In this document: positions 17,270 to 24,892 of the stretch, one piece after another
How the letters are laid out: every line of letters starts with the position of its first letter
Position numbering within the stretch: the first letter of the stretch is position 1
Origin: Phycisphaerales bacterium
GTDB taxonomy: Bacteria > Planctomycetota > Phycisphaerae > Phycisphaerales > UBA1924
Assembly (NCBI GenBank): GCA_020845755.1
Contig: JADLFE010000007.1
Coordinates: 124,001-188,000, forward strand
Length of the DNA stretch: 64,000 nucleotides
Reading direction: 5' to 3'
Position numbers and translations under genes: made by a program
Notes under the pieces: generated by a model
Databases searched by the model: none
Told to the model about the DNA's origin: nothing
The model's input: only the letters and a program-made list of their open reading frames with translations

Positions 17270-17608
17270 GTGAACGTCCTCTTTGGCGTGGGCAAATGAG
17301 CGCGGGATAGCGCGAGCACGGGCGTGATGAGAGCGGGGGCGCATGACTGCGTCCGCGCGAGAAACAAGCTGAGCGCTTGCGGGACACGAACCGGTCCCCA
17401 AGCAAATGGACCTGAGCGGACAGCTTACCCTCGAAGGTCCGCTTGTTGAAGGCGATTTTCGGCGGGGGCGGGCGGCCTTGCGTCGTGTTCGGATCGCGTT
17501 CGATTCTCGAACGAATCGGGCCCGAAATCCGAAGAAGGAGTGAGGCACGACCCGTGTTCGCGGACGCTGGTTTGCGGGCGGGCGGCGGGCCGAAGGTGAA
17601 GGGGACTC
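17270..17608. other. divergent intergenic region between array member 5 and the DUF456 gene
   Basis: No gene is supported in these 339 bases. It contains the shared upstream element at 17485-17566, so any promoter could serve member 5 (minus) and the DUF456 gene (plus). Confidence 0.6.
17485..17566 (-). promoter_or_regulatory. shared upstream element with 17-bp palindrome, copy at member 5
   Basis: Same element as 15801-15881. The palindrome CGTTCGA-TTC-TCGAACG is at 17497-17513, followed by AAATCCGAAGAAG (17525-17537) and GTGTTCGCGGACG (17554-17566). It lies about 216-297 bases upstream of member 5 and 43 bases before the divergent gene at 17609. Confidence 0.6.
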
Positions 17609-18124
17609 ATGACCTGGATGGAGATCCTGGCGGCGTGCGTGGTGCTGGCCTTGGGTGTGGTGGGCGTGGGTCTCACGCTGCTGACACTGCCGGGGGCGTG
17701 GTTGACCATCGCGGTGGCGGTGGGCTGCAACGTGTGGCAGCCGGGATTGATCTCGTGGTGGACGATCGGGGCGGCGGTGGCGCTGGCGGCGATCGGCGAG
17801 GCGCTGGAGTTCTTTGCGTCGGCGGCGGGCGCGCGGAAGTTCGGCGGGAGCAGGCCGAGCGCGGTGGCGGCGGTGGTTGGATCGATCGTGGGCGCGATCG
17901 TGGGCACGCCGTTCCTGCCGCCGATCGGGACGGTGGGCGGGGCGGTGCTTGGAGCGGGCGTGGGCGCGCTGATCGCGGAGCGGGGGCTCTCAAACAAGGG
18001 CTGGCGCGAATCGGCGCAGGTCGGGACGGGGGCGGCGGCGGGGCGCCTGGCGGCGACGATCATCAAGACTTGCATTTCGGGTGCGGTGGCGGTGACGCTG
18101 GTGGTGGCGGCGTTTGTGAAGTGA
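17609..18124 (+). CDS. DUF456 family membrane protein
   Basis: A 171-residue, strongly hydrophobic protein with about four membrane segments: ILAACVVLALGVVGVGLTLL, PGAWLTIAVAVGC, the Gly-rich SAVAAVVGSIVGAIVGTPF...GAVLGAGVGALIAE, and the C-terminal CISGAVAVTLVVAAF. The TLPGAWL motif, the GEALEFFASAAGARKFGGSR loop and the glycine-zipper-like segment are hallmarks of DUF456 proteins, whose function is unknown. It starts at ATG 17609 and is divergent from the beta-helix array; PhoH follows on the same strand after a 163-base gap containing a palindromic repeat. Confidence 0.85.
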   Translation: MTWMEILAACVVLALGVVGVGLTLLTLPGAWLTIAVAVGCNVWQPGLISWWTIGAAVALAAIGEALEFFASAAGARKFGGSRPSAVAAVVGSIVGAIVGTPFLPPIGTVGGAVLGAGVGALIAERGLSNKGWRESAQVGTGAAAGRLAATIIKTCISGAVAVTLVVAAFVK

Positions 18125-18144
18125 GCGTGAAGGCGGGGCGCGTG

Positions 18145-18169
18145 GCGTAGTCAACGGGGTTGATCACGC
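18145..18169. repeat. palindromic dispersed repeat, family 2, copy 2
   Basis: Imperfect inverted repeat GCGTAGTCAAC, loop GGG, GTTGATCACGC. It corresponds to the perfect copy at 9865-9887 with two stem mismatches. Confidence 0.55.
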
Positions 18170-18287
18170 GACACGGCGCTTGCGAGGCATGCTGCGCATC
18201 GGGCTCGGCGAATCGATATGCTTAGGCGGGTGGGAGATGCCTTTGGGTGGGGCGTGCCGGCGCGACCGGCCGGGCCCTGGGAGCGAG

Positions 18288-19769
18288 ATGCCGACGACAC
18301 GCCAGCAAACGGCTCAGAATCAGGCGACGGTCGCGAACCCCGCGACGGACGCGAGCGTGAAGCACTTCGTGCTGGACACGAACATCCTGCTTCACAATCC
18401 CAACGCGCTCTTTGTGTTCAAGGAGCACCATGTCGTCATTCCCTTTGCGGTCATCGAAGAACTCGACAAGATGAAGCGCAAGGAGGATGACCTCGGGCGG
18501 AACGCGCGCGAGTGCATCCGGCACCTGGACCGCCTGCGGAACATGGGGAGCCTGACGCACGGCGTGTACTGGGGCGAGGTTGCGCCGCGGGTCGGCGCGG
18601 GGGCAGCGCTGGGGCCGGGCGGGCAGACGGGGTCGATCCGCATCGATGTCACGGTGTATGACCGCCCGGGCGCGATCGCACTGGACATGCCCGACAACCG
18701 CATCATCGCGGTGGCGTGGCACCTGCACCAGCAGGGCATCCGCTCGGTGTTTGTGTCCAAGGACCTGTCGGCGCGGATCAAGTCGGATTCGCTTGGAATC
18801 AAGACCGAGGACTTTGAGAACCAGAAGGTCGACGCGGAGCGCCTGTACACGGGCTACCTGGCGGCGACGACCGACGGCGAATTGATCGACGATCTGTACA
18901 AGGATCGGCTGGTGCCGGTGGAGCGCGTGGCGCCGTATCTGGTGGCCAAGGACGCGGAGGGGACGGAGTATCAGCGCGACCTGCTCCCGAATCAGTACGT
19001 GGTGCTCAAGGACAAGGAAGACGAGAACCACACGGGGATCGGGCGGCGGCTGGCGGACACGGACCATGTGATCCCGGTGACGGGCCCGCGGAAGCCGGTG
19101 TTTGGCATCATGCACCGCAACGTGCAGCAGATGATGGCGCTCGATCTCCTGATGGATGACGACGTGAAACTGGTGACGCTGCTGGGCTCGGCGGGCACGG
19201 GCAAGACGCTGCTTGCGCTGGCGGCGGGGATGGCCAAGGTGTTCAGCGAGGAGCGGTACGACAAACTGCTCGTGGCGCGCCCGATCATGCCGCTGGGGCG
19301 GGATATCGGATACCTGCCGGGCGACAAGGACGAGAAGCTCGGGGCGTGGATGCAGCCGATCTTTGACAACCTGACATATTTGCTGAGCACGCGCGGGGCG
19401 AGCGGGCAGGGCCCGGAGAGCCACACGACCGAGCAGCGCGTGGAGAAACTGGTGGCGGACGGCAAGTTGGTGCTGGAGCCCTTGACGTATATCCGCGGTC
19501 GATCGATCCCGCATCAGTTCATGATCGTGGACGAGGCGCAGAATCTCACGCCGCACGAGATCAAGACGATCGTGTCGCGCGTGGGCGAGGGCACGAAACT
19601 GGTGCTGACGGGCGACATCGGGCAGATCGACAATCCGTACCTGGATCAGTCGTCGAACGGCCTGTCGTACACGGCGGAGAAGATGAAGGGCGTGCGGCTG
19701 TTCGGGCACATCACGCTGGCCAAGAGCGAGCGGAGCGAACTGGCGAGCCTGGCGGCGAGCCGGTTGTAA
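18288..19769 (+). CDS. PIN domain-PhoH family ATPase (PhoH2/YlaK-like)
   Basis: A 493-residue protein. The N-terminal PIN nuclease domain (about residues 20-160) has FVLDTNILLHN, VVIPFAVIEELDKMK and MPDNRIIAVAW. The C-terminal PhoH ATPase domain (about 265-490) has Walker A GSAGTGKTLLAL, RPIMPLGRDIGYLPGDKDEKL, Walker B FMIVDEAQN and LTGDIGQIDNPYLD. Proteins of this layout couple RNA unwinding with RNA cleavage in characterised actinobacterial relatives. ATG 18288 is chosen because the domain starts soon after and GGGAG lies upstream; a longer frame begins at 18180. The gene is convergent with the LptD-like gene, 16 bases apart. Confidence 0.92.
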   Translation: MPTTRQQTAQNQATVANPATDASVKHFVLDTNILLHNPNALFVFKEHHVVIPFAVIEELDKMKRKEDDLGRNARECIRHLDRLRNMGSLTHGVYWGEVAPRVGAGAALGPGGQTGSIRIDVTVYDRPGAIALDMPDNRIIAVAWHLHQQGIRSVFVSKDLSARIKSDSLGIKTEDFENQKVDAERLYTGYLAATTDGELIDDLYKDRLVPVERVAPYLVAKDAEGTEYQRDLLPNQYVVLKDKEDENHTGIGRRLADTDHVIPVTGPRKPVFGIMHRNVQQMMALDLLMDDDVKLVTLLGSAGTGKTLLALAAGMAKVFSEERYDKLLVARPIMPLGRDIGYLPGDKDEKLGAWMQPIFDNLTYLLSTRGASGQGPESHTTEQRVEKLVADGKLVLEPLTYIRGRSIPHQFMIVDEAQNLTPHEIKTIVSRVGEGTKLVLTGDIGQIDNPYLDQSSNGLSYTAEKMKGVRLFGHITLAKSERSELASLAASRL

Positions 19770-19785
19770 TCGAAGACGCGAGCGG

Positions 19786-22700
19786 TCACCCACCCATTCG
19801 GTTGGAGCGGGCGCGGGGGTCGGAGGCGCCGAGGCCCGAGAGGCGTGCGCCGGGGCCACGAACGCCGACGGGCTGGAAGATGAAGCCGAAACTTGTTTCG
19901 TCGGTGGTGTCGTTGTAGGAGATACCCACGCCGAAGATGGCGGAGGGGAATCGGCGGCGGATCTCGAAGGAGACGGTCTGGAGCCCGCCGTTGGTGAGGT
20001 CGAGGACGGCGTCGGCGCCGAGGGAGTACTTGGTGGTGAGTTCGTATTGCGTGCCGAAGTCGAGGAACTTGGAATCGAGGGCGTTGATGCCGCGGTATTC
20101 CATGTAACTACCGAAGCCGGGCCAGTGCTGGATGGTGAAGCCGCCGCTGGTGCGGGCGGGCTGGTTGTAATCGAAACTGTAGATCTCGCTGCCGACGAGT
20201 GAGAAGGAGTCGGTCACGAGCCATTCGCCCTCGGCGGTGAAGGAATCGCCGACGTTGGAGAGTTCGGGGCGATAGAAGATGGTGCGTTCGATGGGCGATT
20301 CGATGTTGGCGTCGTCGGAGGTAACGGTGAAGTCGGTGCGGAGTTTGAAGACGTCGACGGAGTGCCAGCGGGCCGGGCCGCCGCGCTGGGTCTGCCAGAT
20401 CTGATCGAGGCCGATGTTGGCGATGGTTCCTTCGGAGAGTCCTTCGATGGTGTCGTCGTAGACGGGGAGGTCGACGTTGTCGACGTTGGTGCCGCTGGTC
20501 CACACGCCGAGGTTGGGCGAGATGAGGTGGCGCATGCGGTGGAGGTCGAGTGCCTTGGAGTCGACGCTGTTGTCTATGTGCTGGAGGGTGGTTGAGAGGT
20601 GCGCGCCGGTGGAACCCCAGAAGCGGGTGTGATCGTCGTCGGCTGGCGAGTATTGATCGAACGAGTCGTCGTAGTGGGTGGCGCGGCCGGCCATGCTGGG
20701 CGTGAGGTTCCAATCGCCGAGCATGAGGGGTGCGACGAACTCGTGGCGTGTATCGAGGCGCGTGACGGAGCCTTCTTCGAGGCCGGCGGAGCGAAGGCGA
20801 TCGGAGATTGATTGATCGGCGTTGATGCCGAAGGCGCGCTGGGCGAGGAAGTTGTTGGTAAAGCCGCGATCCTTGGCGAGGGGGTCGTCGAAGTTCATGG
20901 CAACCTGTCCGGCGCGGTACTCGCTGAAGTAACTGACCGCGCCGCCGCCGAGGTCGTCGGCGAGGCGGACGTAGGAGCCTTCGGGCATCTTCTCGACGGA
21001 GTAGCCCTGTGACTGGAGCAGGTATTCGTTGGCGATGAAGTCGTTGAAGGTGCCCTTGGCGTCGAAGGCGAGGATGGAGTTGTCCTCGGCGCGGCGGAGG
21101 TAGGCGCGGTTGGTGAACTCGCGCCGGTTCTCGCCCTGATTCTCCATGAACGCATCGACGAACGTCTCGTCGGAGATGTACGACCCTTCGAGGTAGATCT
21201 TCCACGATTCGTCGAGGTTCTGGATGTGGTCTGCGGCGACGATGCCGCGGGTGTCGCCCTTGTGTTCGAGCTTCTTGCCGGTCTTGAGCAGGTCCTCCCC
21301 ATCGTCGTCGATGACGGTGTAGGCGAGCAGGCTTCCGTTTGAGTCAAGGTCGCGCCAGTCGAGTTGAGTGCCCAAGGCCGGGCCGCGCTTGAAGTAGACG
21401 TCGGCGAGGAGTTCGGCTCCGAAGCCTTCGGGGCGTTTGACGCCGAGGATTCCGGGGATATCCCACACGGTCTTGATCGCGCTGCCCGAGCCCGAGGAAC
21501 TTTCGACGCGCAGGTCGCGGAGGGGGATCTGTTCCGGATCTCCCGAGAAGATCGGGAAATAGAAGAACGGCACGGGGCCGGCGCGGAGCGTGATGTTGCG
21601 TGCGTCGACGAGCGTCTGGGTCGAACTCCCGGGCTCGCCCGCGGCGCGCTTCTGCTGGGTGATGGTGATGCTGCTCGAGCCGATGGAGAACATCGGGTCG
21701 AAGAAGGCGGTGTTGGTGAGCGTCGCGTGCTCGGCGACGAACTCTTGCTGCGATTCCTGGCGGATCGTCTCGGCGCGGACGTAGAGCGGGAGGCGGCGCT
21801 GTTGGTCGTAGGTCCAGAAGACCGAATCAATGACGACGGCCTTGCCGGTCTGCACGTCGTAATAGGCCTTGGGCGCGCGGAGCGTGTACTTGCCGTCGGT
21901 CGCGACCATGTCGCCTTCGAGGTAGACGCCGAGAACTTCGGAGGCGTCGAGACGCCCGAGGTTCTTGAGCGGGCCGGGCGGGAGGAAGATGACGGCGCGC
22001 TGCGCGGTCATCTGCAGCGAGTTGCCCTTCACCAGATCGGTGTACTGCACAACCACGCCGCCCGAGACGATGACGCTGTTGCGATCGGCGCCGGAGACGA
22101 GGGTGACGTCGCCGGAAGAGACGGAGATGATGCCGTTTTTGGCGAAGATCGGCTGTGGCACTTCGGCGGCGAGCGGCAGGGTGCGGAGTGCATCGCGGAG
22201 TTCGGCCTCGGTGGGCGTGGGCGCGGCGGTGAGGTTCCGCCCGGGCGCGCCGGGATCGCCCTGATCGAGCGGGAGCGTTTCCACGCCGCCGGGACGCGTG
22301 GGAAGATCGGGCGTGTTTGGCACGACGGGCGCGACCATGGAGCGGAGGGCGGCGGCGAGGGTTCGCTCGCCCTCGATGAGGAGCGGATCGCTGGGGCGCT
22401 GGCTCGTGAAGAGCGCGGGGCGGACGATGCGCACGGGCTCGCTGGCGTTGATCACGCCGCGGACGGGCAGGCGATCGGCCTTGAACGAGATGACGGCGTC
22501 GTCGGTGGCGGAGCCTGCGTGGTCGAAGAGCGCGAAAACCTGGTAGGCGTTGGGCCCGATCTCTTTGCGGGGCGAGAGCCAGACGACGGCGCGCTTGGCG
22601 GAGAAGTGATACAGGCCGAGATCGACCTCGACCTCGCCGTCGAGGAGCAGACGTTGGGTGGCATTTCCGGTGGCATCGGGTTCTTCGGTCCAGGCCCAGA

Positions 22701-22977
22701 CTTTCTGGGCTGCGAAGGAGAGCGGGCCGCCGGCGGGGTTGAGCGGCCACTTGAGGCCGGCAAAGTCGCGTCCGGTGATGAGGTCATACGCGCCGGGCTG
22801 GTCGATGGGCTGGTCGCGTCCGGGCGCTTCGCCCGGTGGAAGCGTCGAGGACAGAGCGCTCGACGCGGGCGCGATGATCAAGGGCAGGGCGACGGCCCAG
22901 GCCCCGAGGGCGCGCGGCGCACCGACCCGTGCCAACAGCCGACCGACGCCCGATTGCCCGCGAGGCTTGCTGCGCAT
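19786..22977 (-). CDS. lptD: LptD/OstA-like outer membrane protein
   Basis: A 1063-residue protein with an N-terminal signal (LGAWAVALPLIIAPASSA), an N-terminal OstA-like beta-jellyroll region in two pieces (about residues 85-200 and 270-400; LEGDMVATDGKYTLRAPKAYYD is typical of LptA/LptD folds) and a long C-terminal beta-barrel (about 430-1045). Barrel-side marks include FYFPIFSGDPEQIPLRDLRV, LADVYFKRGPALGTQLDW and MRHLISPNLGVW. LptD inserts lipopolysaccharide into the outer membrane in diderm bacteria. It is longer than the E. coli protein (784 residues), and no LptE-like partner is seen nearby. It is last in a minus-strand cluster with two envelope genes. Confidence 0.85.
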   Translation of the reverse strand: MRSKPRGQSGVGRLLARVGAPRALGAWAVALPLIIAPASSALSSTLPPGEAPGRDQPIDQPGAYDLITGRDFAGLKWPLNPAGGPLSFAAQKVWAWTEEPDATGNATQRLLLDGEVEVDLGLYHFSAKRAVVWLSPRKEIGPNAYQVFALFDHAGSATDDAVISFKADRLPVRGVINASEPVRIVRPALFTSQRPSDPLLIEGERTLAAALRSMVAPVVPNTPDLPTRPGGVETLPLDQGDPGAPGRNLTAAPTPTEAELRDALRTLPLAAEVPQPIFAKNGIISVSSGDVTLVSGADRNSVIVSGGVVVQYTDLVKGNSLQMTAQRAVIFLPPGPLKNLGRLDASEVLGVYLEGDMVATDGKYTLRAPKAYYDVQTGKAVVIDSVFWTYDQQRRLPLYVRAETIRQESQQEFVAEHATLTNTAFFDPMFSIGSSSITITQQKRAAGEPGSSTQTLVDARNITLRAGPVPFFYFPIFSGDPEQIPLRDLRVESSSGSGSAIKTVWDIPGILGVKRPEGFGAELLADVYFKRGPALGTQLDWRDLDSNGSLLAYTVIDDDGEDLLKTGKKLEHKGDTRGIVAADHIQNLDESWKIYLEGSYISDETFVDAFMENQGENRREFTNRAYLRRAEDNSILAFDAKGTFNDFIANEYLLQSQGYSVEKMPEGSYVRLADDLGGGAVSYFSEYRAGQVAMNFDDPLAKDRGFTNNFLAQRAFGINADQSISDRLRSAGLEEGSVTRLDTRHEFVAPLMLGDWNLTPSMAGRATHYDDSFDQYSPADDDHTRFWGSTGAHLSTTLQHIDNSVDSKALDLHRMRHLISPNLGVWTSGTNVDNVDLPVYDDTIEGLSEGTIANIGLDQIWQTQRGGPARWHSVDVFKLRTDFTVTSDDANIESPIERTIFYRPELSNVGDSFTAEGEWLVTDSFSLVGSEIYSFDYNQPARTSGGFTIQHWPGFGSYMEYRGINALDSKFLDFGTQYELTTKYSLGADAVLDLTNGGLQTVSFEIRRRFPSAIFGVGISYNDTTDETSFGFIFQPVGVRGPGARLSGLGASDPRARSNRMGG

Positions 22978-22986
22978 GTGCGGATG

Positions 22987-23455
22987 CTACGGGGGCGCGG
23001 ACGGATTCACAACTGGCGGCGGGGAACCGGCCTTGGGCGGGCGGGAAGCCCGGCGCTGCAATCGCCAACAGACCCCGGCCAGAGCGAGCGAAGCGCCCAT
23101 CGGGAGCCAGAGCGGCACAACGATGCGCCAATCGCCCGGCGAGTACGGCGTGAACTCGGCGGCCCAGCGGACGGGCTCGGAGTTGATCGCGATATAGTAA
23201 GGATTCGGTGGAGGGGCGGCCCCAGTTGAGGGTGAGCCGCCCATGCTCAAGACGCCAACTGCCGATCGAGGCGATGCGCGAGCCGGCGTAGAACGGCCGG
23301 TTGAGCAGCCAGAGAAGGAACATGAGCGCCGCGACAATGAGGAAAGCGAGCGTGAATCGATGCAGATATGCGTGGCGGGCGTTCGGAAACATGGGTCGTG
23401 ACGTTTCCTCACCAATGGAAGGAAGGCCGCGAAGCGCACCGACCGGGCCGCTCAT
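22987..23455 (-). pseudogene. small membrane protein gene with an apparent frameshift
   Basis: Two adjacent frames together give one plausible protein. The first, from ATG 23455 (or ATG 23392), encodes FTLAFLIVAALMFLLWLLN and GSWRLEHGRLTLNWGRPS. The second continues with NPYYIAINSEPVRWAAEFTP and then IVVPLWLPMGASLALAGVCW and a basic, Pro-rich tail. Planctomycetes have many small two-helix proteins of this layout (helix, RxxxxxGRLxL strand, then a W-P-L second helix with Arg after it), so an extra base near 23200-23220, in a GC-homopolymer-rich patch, is the simplest explanation. It could be a real disruption or a sequencing error. The start nearly touches the stop of the upstream gene (23466). 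Confidence 0.55.
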
Positions 23456-23465
23456 CGCATCGATC

Positions 23466-24518
23466 TCACTGGGTCGGACGGGTATCGGTGGGTGGCTGCA
23501 CGACGAACATGGTGGGCAGGAGGTATCGTCGGTTCTCGAACTCAAAGGCGCGACCGCTGACTTCGAGGAGAAGGGACTCTCCGCGCCATGCGGTGAGTTC
23601 CTCGATTGACTGGAGGGTCTGGCAGGGGAGCAGGACCATCGGCCCACCGGAGGGGGAATCGGAATCGCCATCGCGTGAGAACGCGAGTTCGCCTTCCCCT
23701 GTGCGGGTCACGCGTCCGCGCATCGACGTGATCAGTTTCCCTTCGGGGAGGCCCTCGGCGGGCGCTTCCTTGGCCGCCCCACTCTTCTCGCCGTTCTTGA
23801 TGTCGGGCGATGTTTCCGCCTTGGGCTCGGGGGTTGCATCCGTCTTGAGGGTCGTTGAGCGGTCTCCTCCGACGCGGGGAGTGAGGGCGCGTGGCTGGGT
23901 CTTCCGCGCCTCGAGATCGCGCACCAGTTCCTCGACCGACGGATCGCCTTCGAGGTTGTTCGGCAGGGGCTTGGGCTTGGGTTGCGTGCGGGCGTCCCCC
24001 TTCTGCTGGTCGTTGCCGTCCGCGCCCTGCACGGCATCGGTCTGGGTGGATTTCTCGTCTGCCGGCCTGGTTTCTTCCGCGTTGGCCTTTTCGGGCTTGT
24101 TCGGAGTCAGGCCTGTCGCCACAGTGTTGATCTCTTCTGGGGCGATGATGCGATAGGCGGTCGGGAGCAGGTACTCGCGCCCGCGATAGACGAAGACCTG
24201 CCCGCTAACGACGCCGGCGGCTTGTCCGGAGAGGGCCTGCGCGCCCGCGGCGAGTCGCGTGAGCGTTTGGCTGGGCAAGATCACCATGGGTCGGAGTTTG
24301 GGACCTTCACCGGTGTCCTGTGGCACAAAGACCCAATCACCCGTGGAAACGCGGAGGAGCCCGCCTGGCCTGGCGGTGAGGAACACGCCTTCACGCACGG
24401 ATTCGCGGCGCGGTGCGGAGTCCTGAACGGGCGTGGGGCGCCCGTACGCGGGAGCCGCGGGCCCGGCGGTAACGATCGACGCGGCGAGCAGCGCGAGCAC
24501 GGCGGTGAGGCGGACCAT
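23466..24518 (-). CDS. secreted protein with a tandem internal duplication
   Basis: A 350-residue protein with a signal peptide (LTAVLALLAASIVTAGPAAPA) and two copies of a module. Copy 1 (about residues 45-130) contains RPGGLLRVSTGDWVF, RPMVILPSQTL and GQVFVYRGREYLLPT. Copy 2 (about 255-345) contains TRTGEGELAFSRD, GPMVLLPCQTL and GRAFEFENRRYLLPT. A charged, disordered linker (about 140-250, rich in Lys, Glu, Pro, Thr) joins them. I do not recognise the family. The AGGGAG site before ATG 24518 fixes the start. It is upstream of the frameshifted membrane gene and lptD on the same strand, so a role at the outer membrane or in LPS export is possible but unproven. Confidence 0.75.
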   Translation of the reverse strand: MVRLTAVLALLAASIVTAGPAAPAYGRPTPVQDSAPRRESVREGVFLTARPGGLLRVSTGDWVFVPQDTGEGPKLRPMVILPSQTLTRLAAGAQALSGQAAGVVSGQVFVYRGREYLLPTAYRIIAPEEINTVATGLTPNKPEKANAEETRPADEKSTQTDAVQGADGNDQQKGDARTQPKPKPLPNNLEGDPSVEELVRDLEARKTQPRALTPRVGGDRSTTLKTDATPEPKAETSPDIKNGEKSGAAKEAPAEGLPEGKLITSMRGRVTRTGEGELAFSRDGDSDSPSGGPMVLLPCQTLQSIEELTAWRGESLLLEVSGRAFEFENRRYLLPTMFVVQPPTDTRPTQ

Positions 24519-24707
24519 GGAGAACTCCCTGGGGGGGTTGAGGGCGATGCATCGTATATCGGCCTGCCCGTTCATATCGGACCTGTGGTCAGCGCGGGTC
24601 GTGGAGGCGTTTGGCAAGAACTCTGTGGAGGAAGGGGGGCGCTCGGGGTTGACCACCGGGCGTGGCGGCGTTAGTGTCCTTGTTCCGGACTGGATCCGGA
24701 CACCCGT

Positions 24708-24781
24708 GGCCGGGTGCCAGAGTGGTCTAATGGGACGGATTGCAAATCCGTTATCCGTCGGTTCGAATCCGACCCCGGCCT
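24708..24781 (+). tRNA. tRNA-Cys (GCA)
   Basis: A 74-base cloverleaf: acceptor stem GGCCGGG (24708-24714) pairs with CCCGGCC (24774-24780), discriminator T at 24781. The anticodon stem ACGGA/TCCGT closes the loop TTGCAAA with anticodon GCA at 24742-24744. The T arm reads GTCGG-TTCGAAT-CCGAC. The 3' CCA is not encoded. Confidence 0.95.
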
Positions 24782-24892
24782 TTCCCCCAACAATTCAATC
24801 CGTTTTTTGTCTTGCCACGCAGTTGGCTTCGTGGCACCATCTGTGGACCTGTCCGCAGGACGGGCGGGTGTTGTATTGAGGGAGATGACAAG

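Noticed and set aside
13044..17299. Long plus-strand frames opposite the beta-helix genes, rich in Gly, Val, Asp and Ala
   Set aside because: They mirror the repeated coils on the other strand and repeat because the array repeats; no signal peptide, no ribosome binding site and no known domain.
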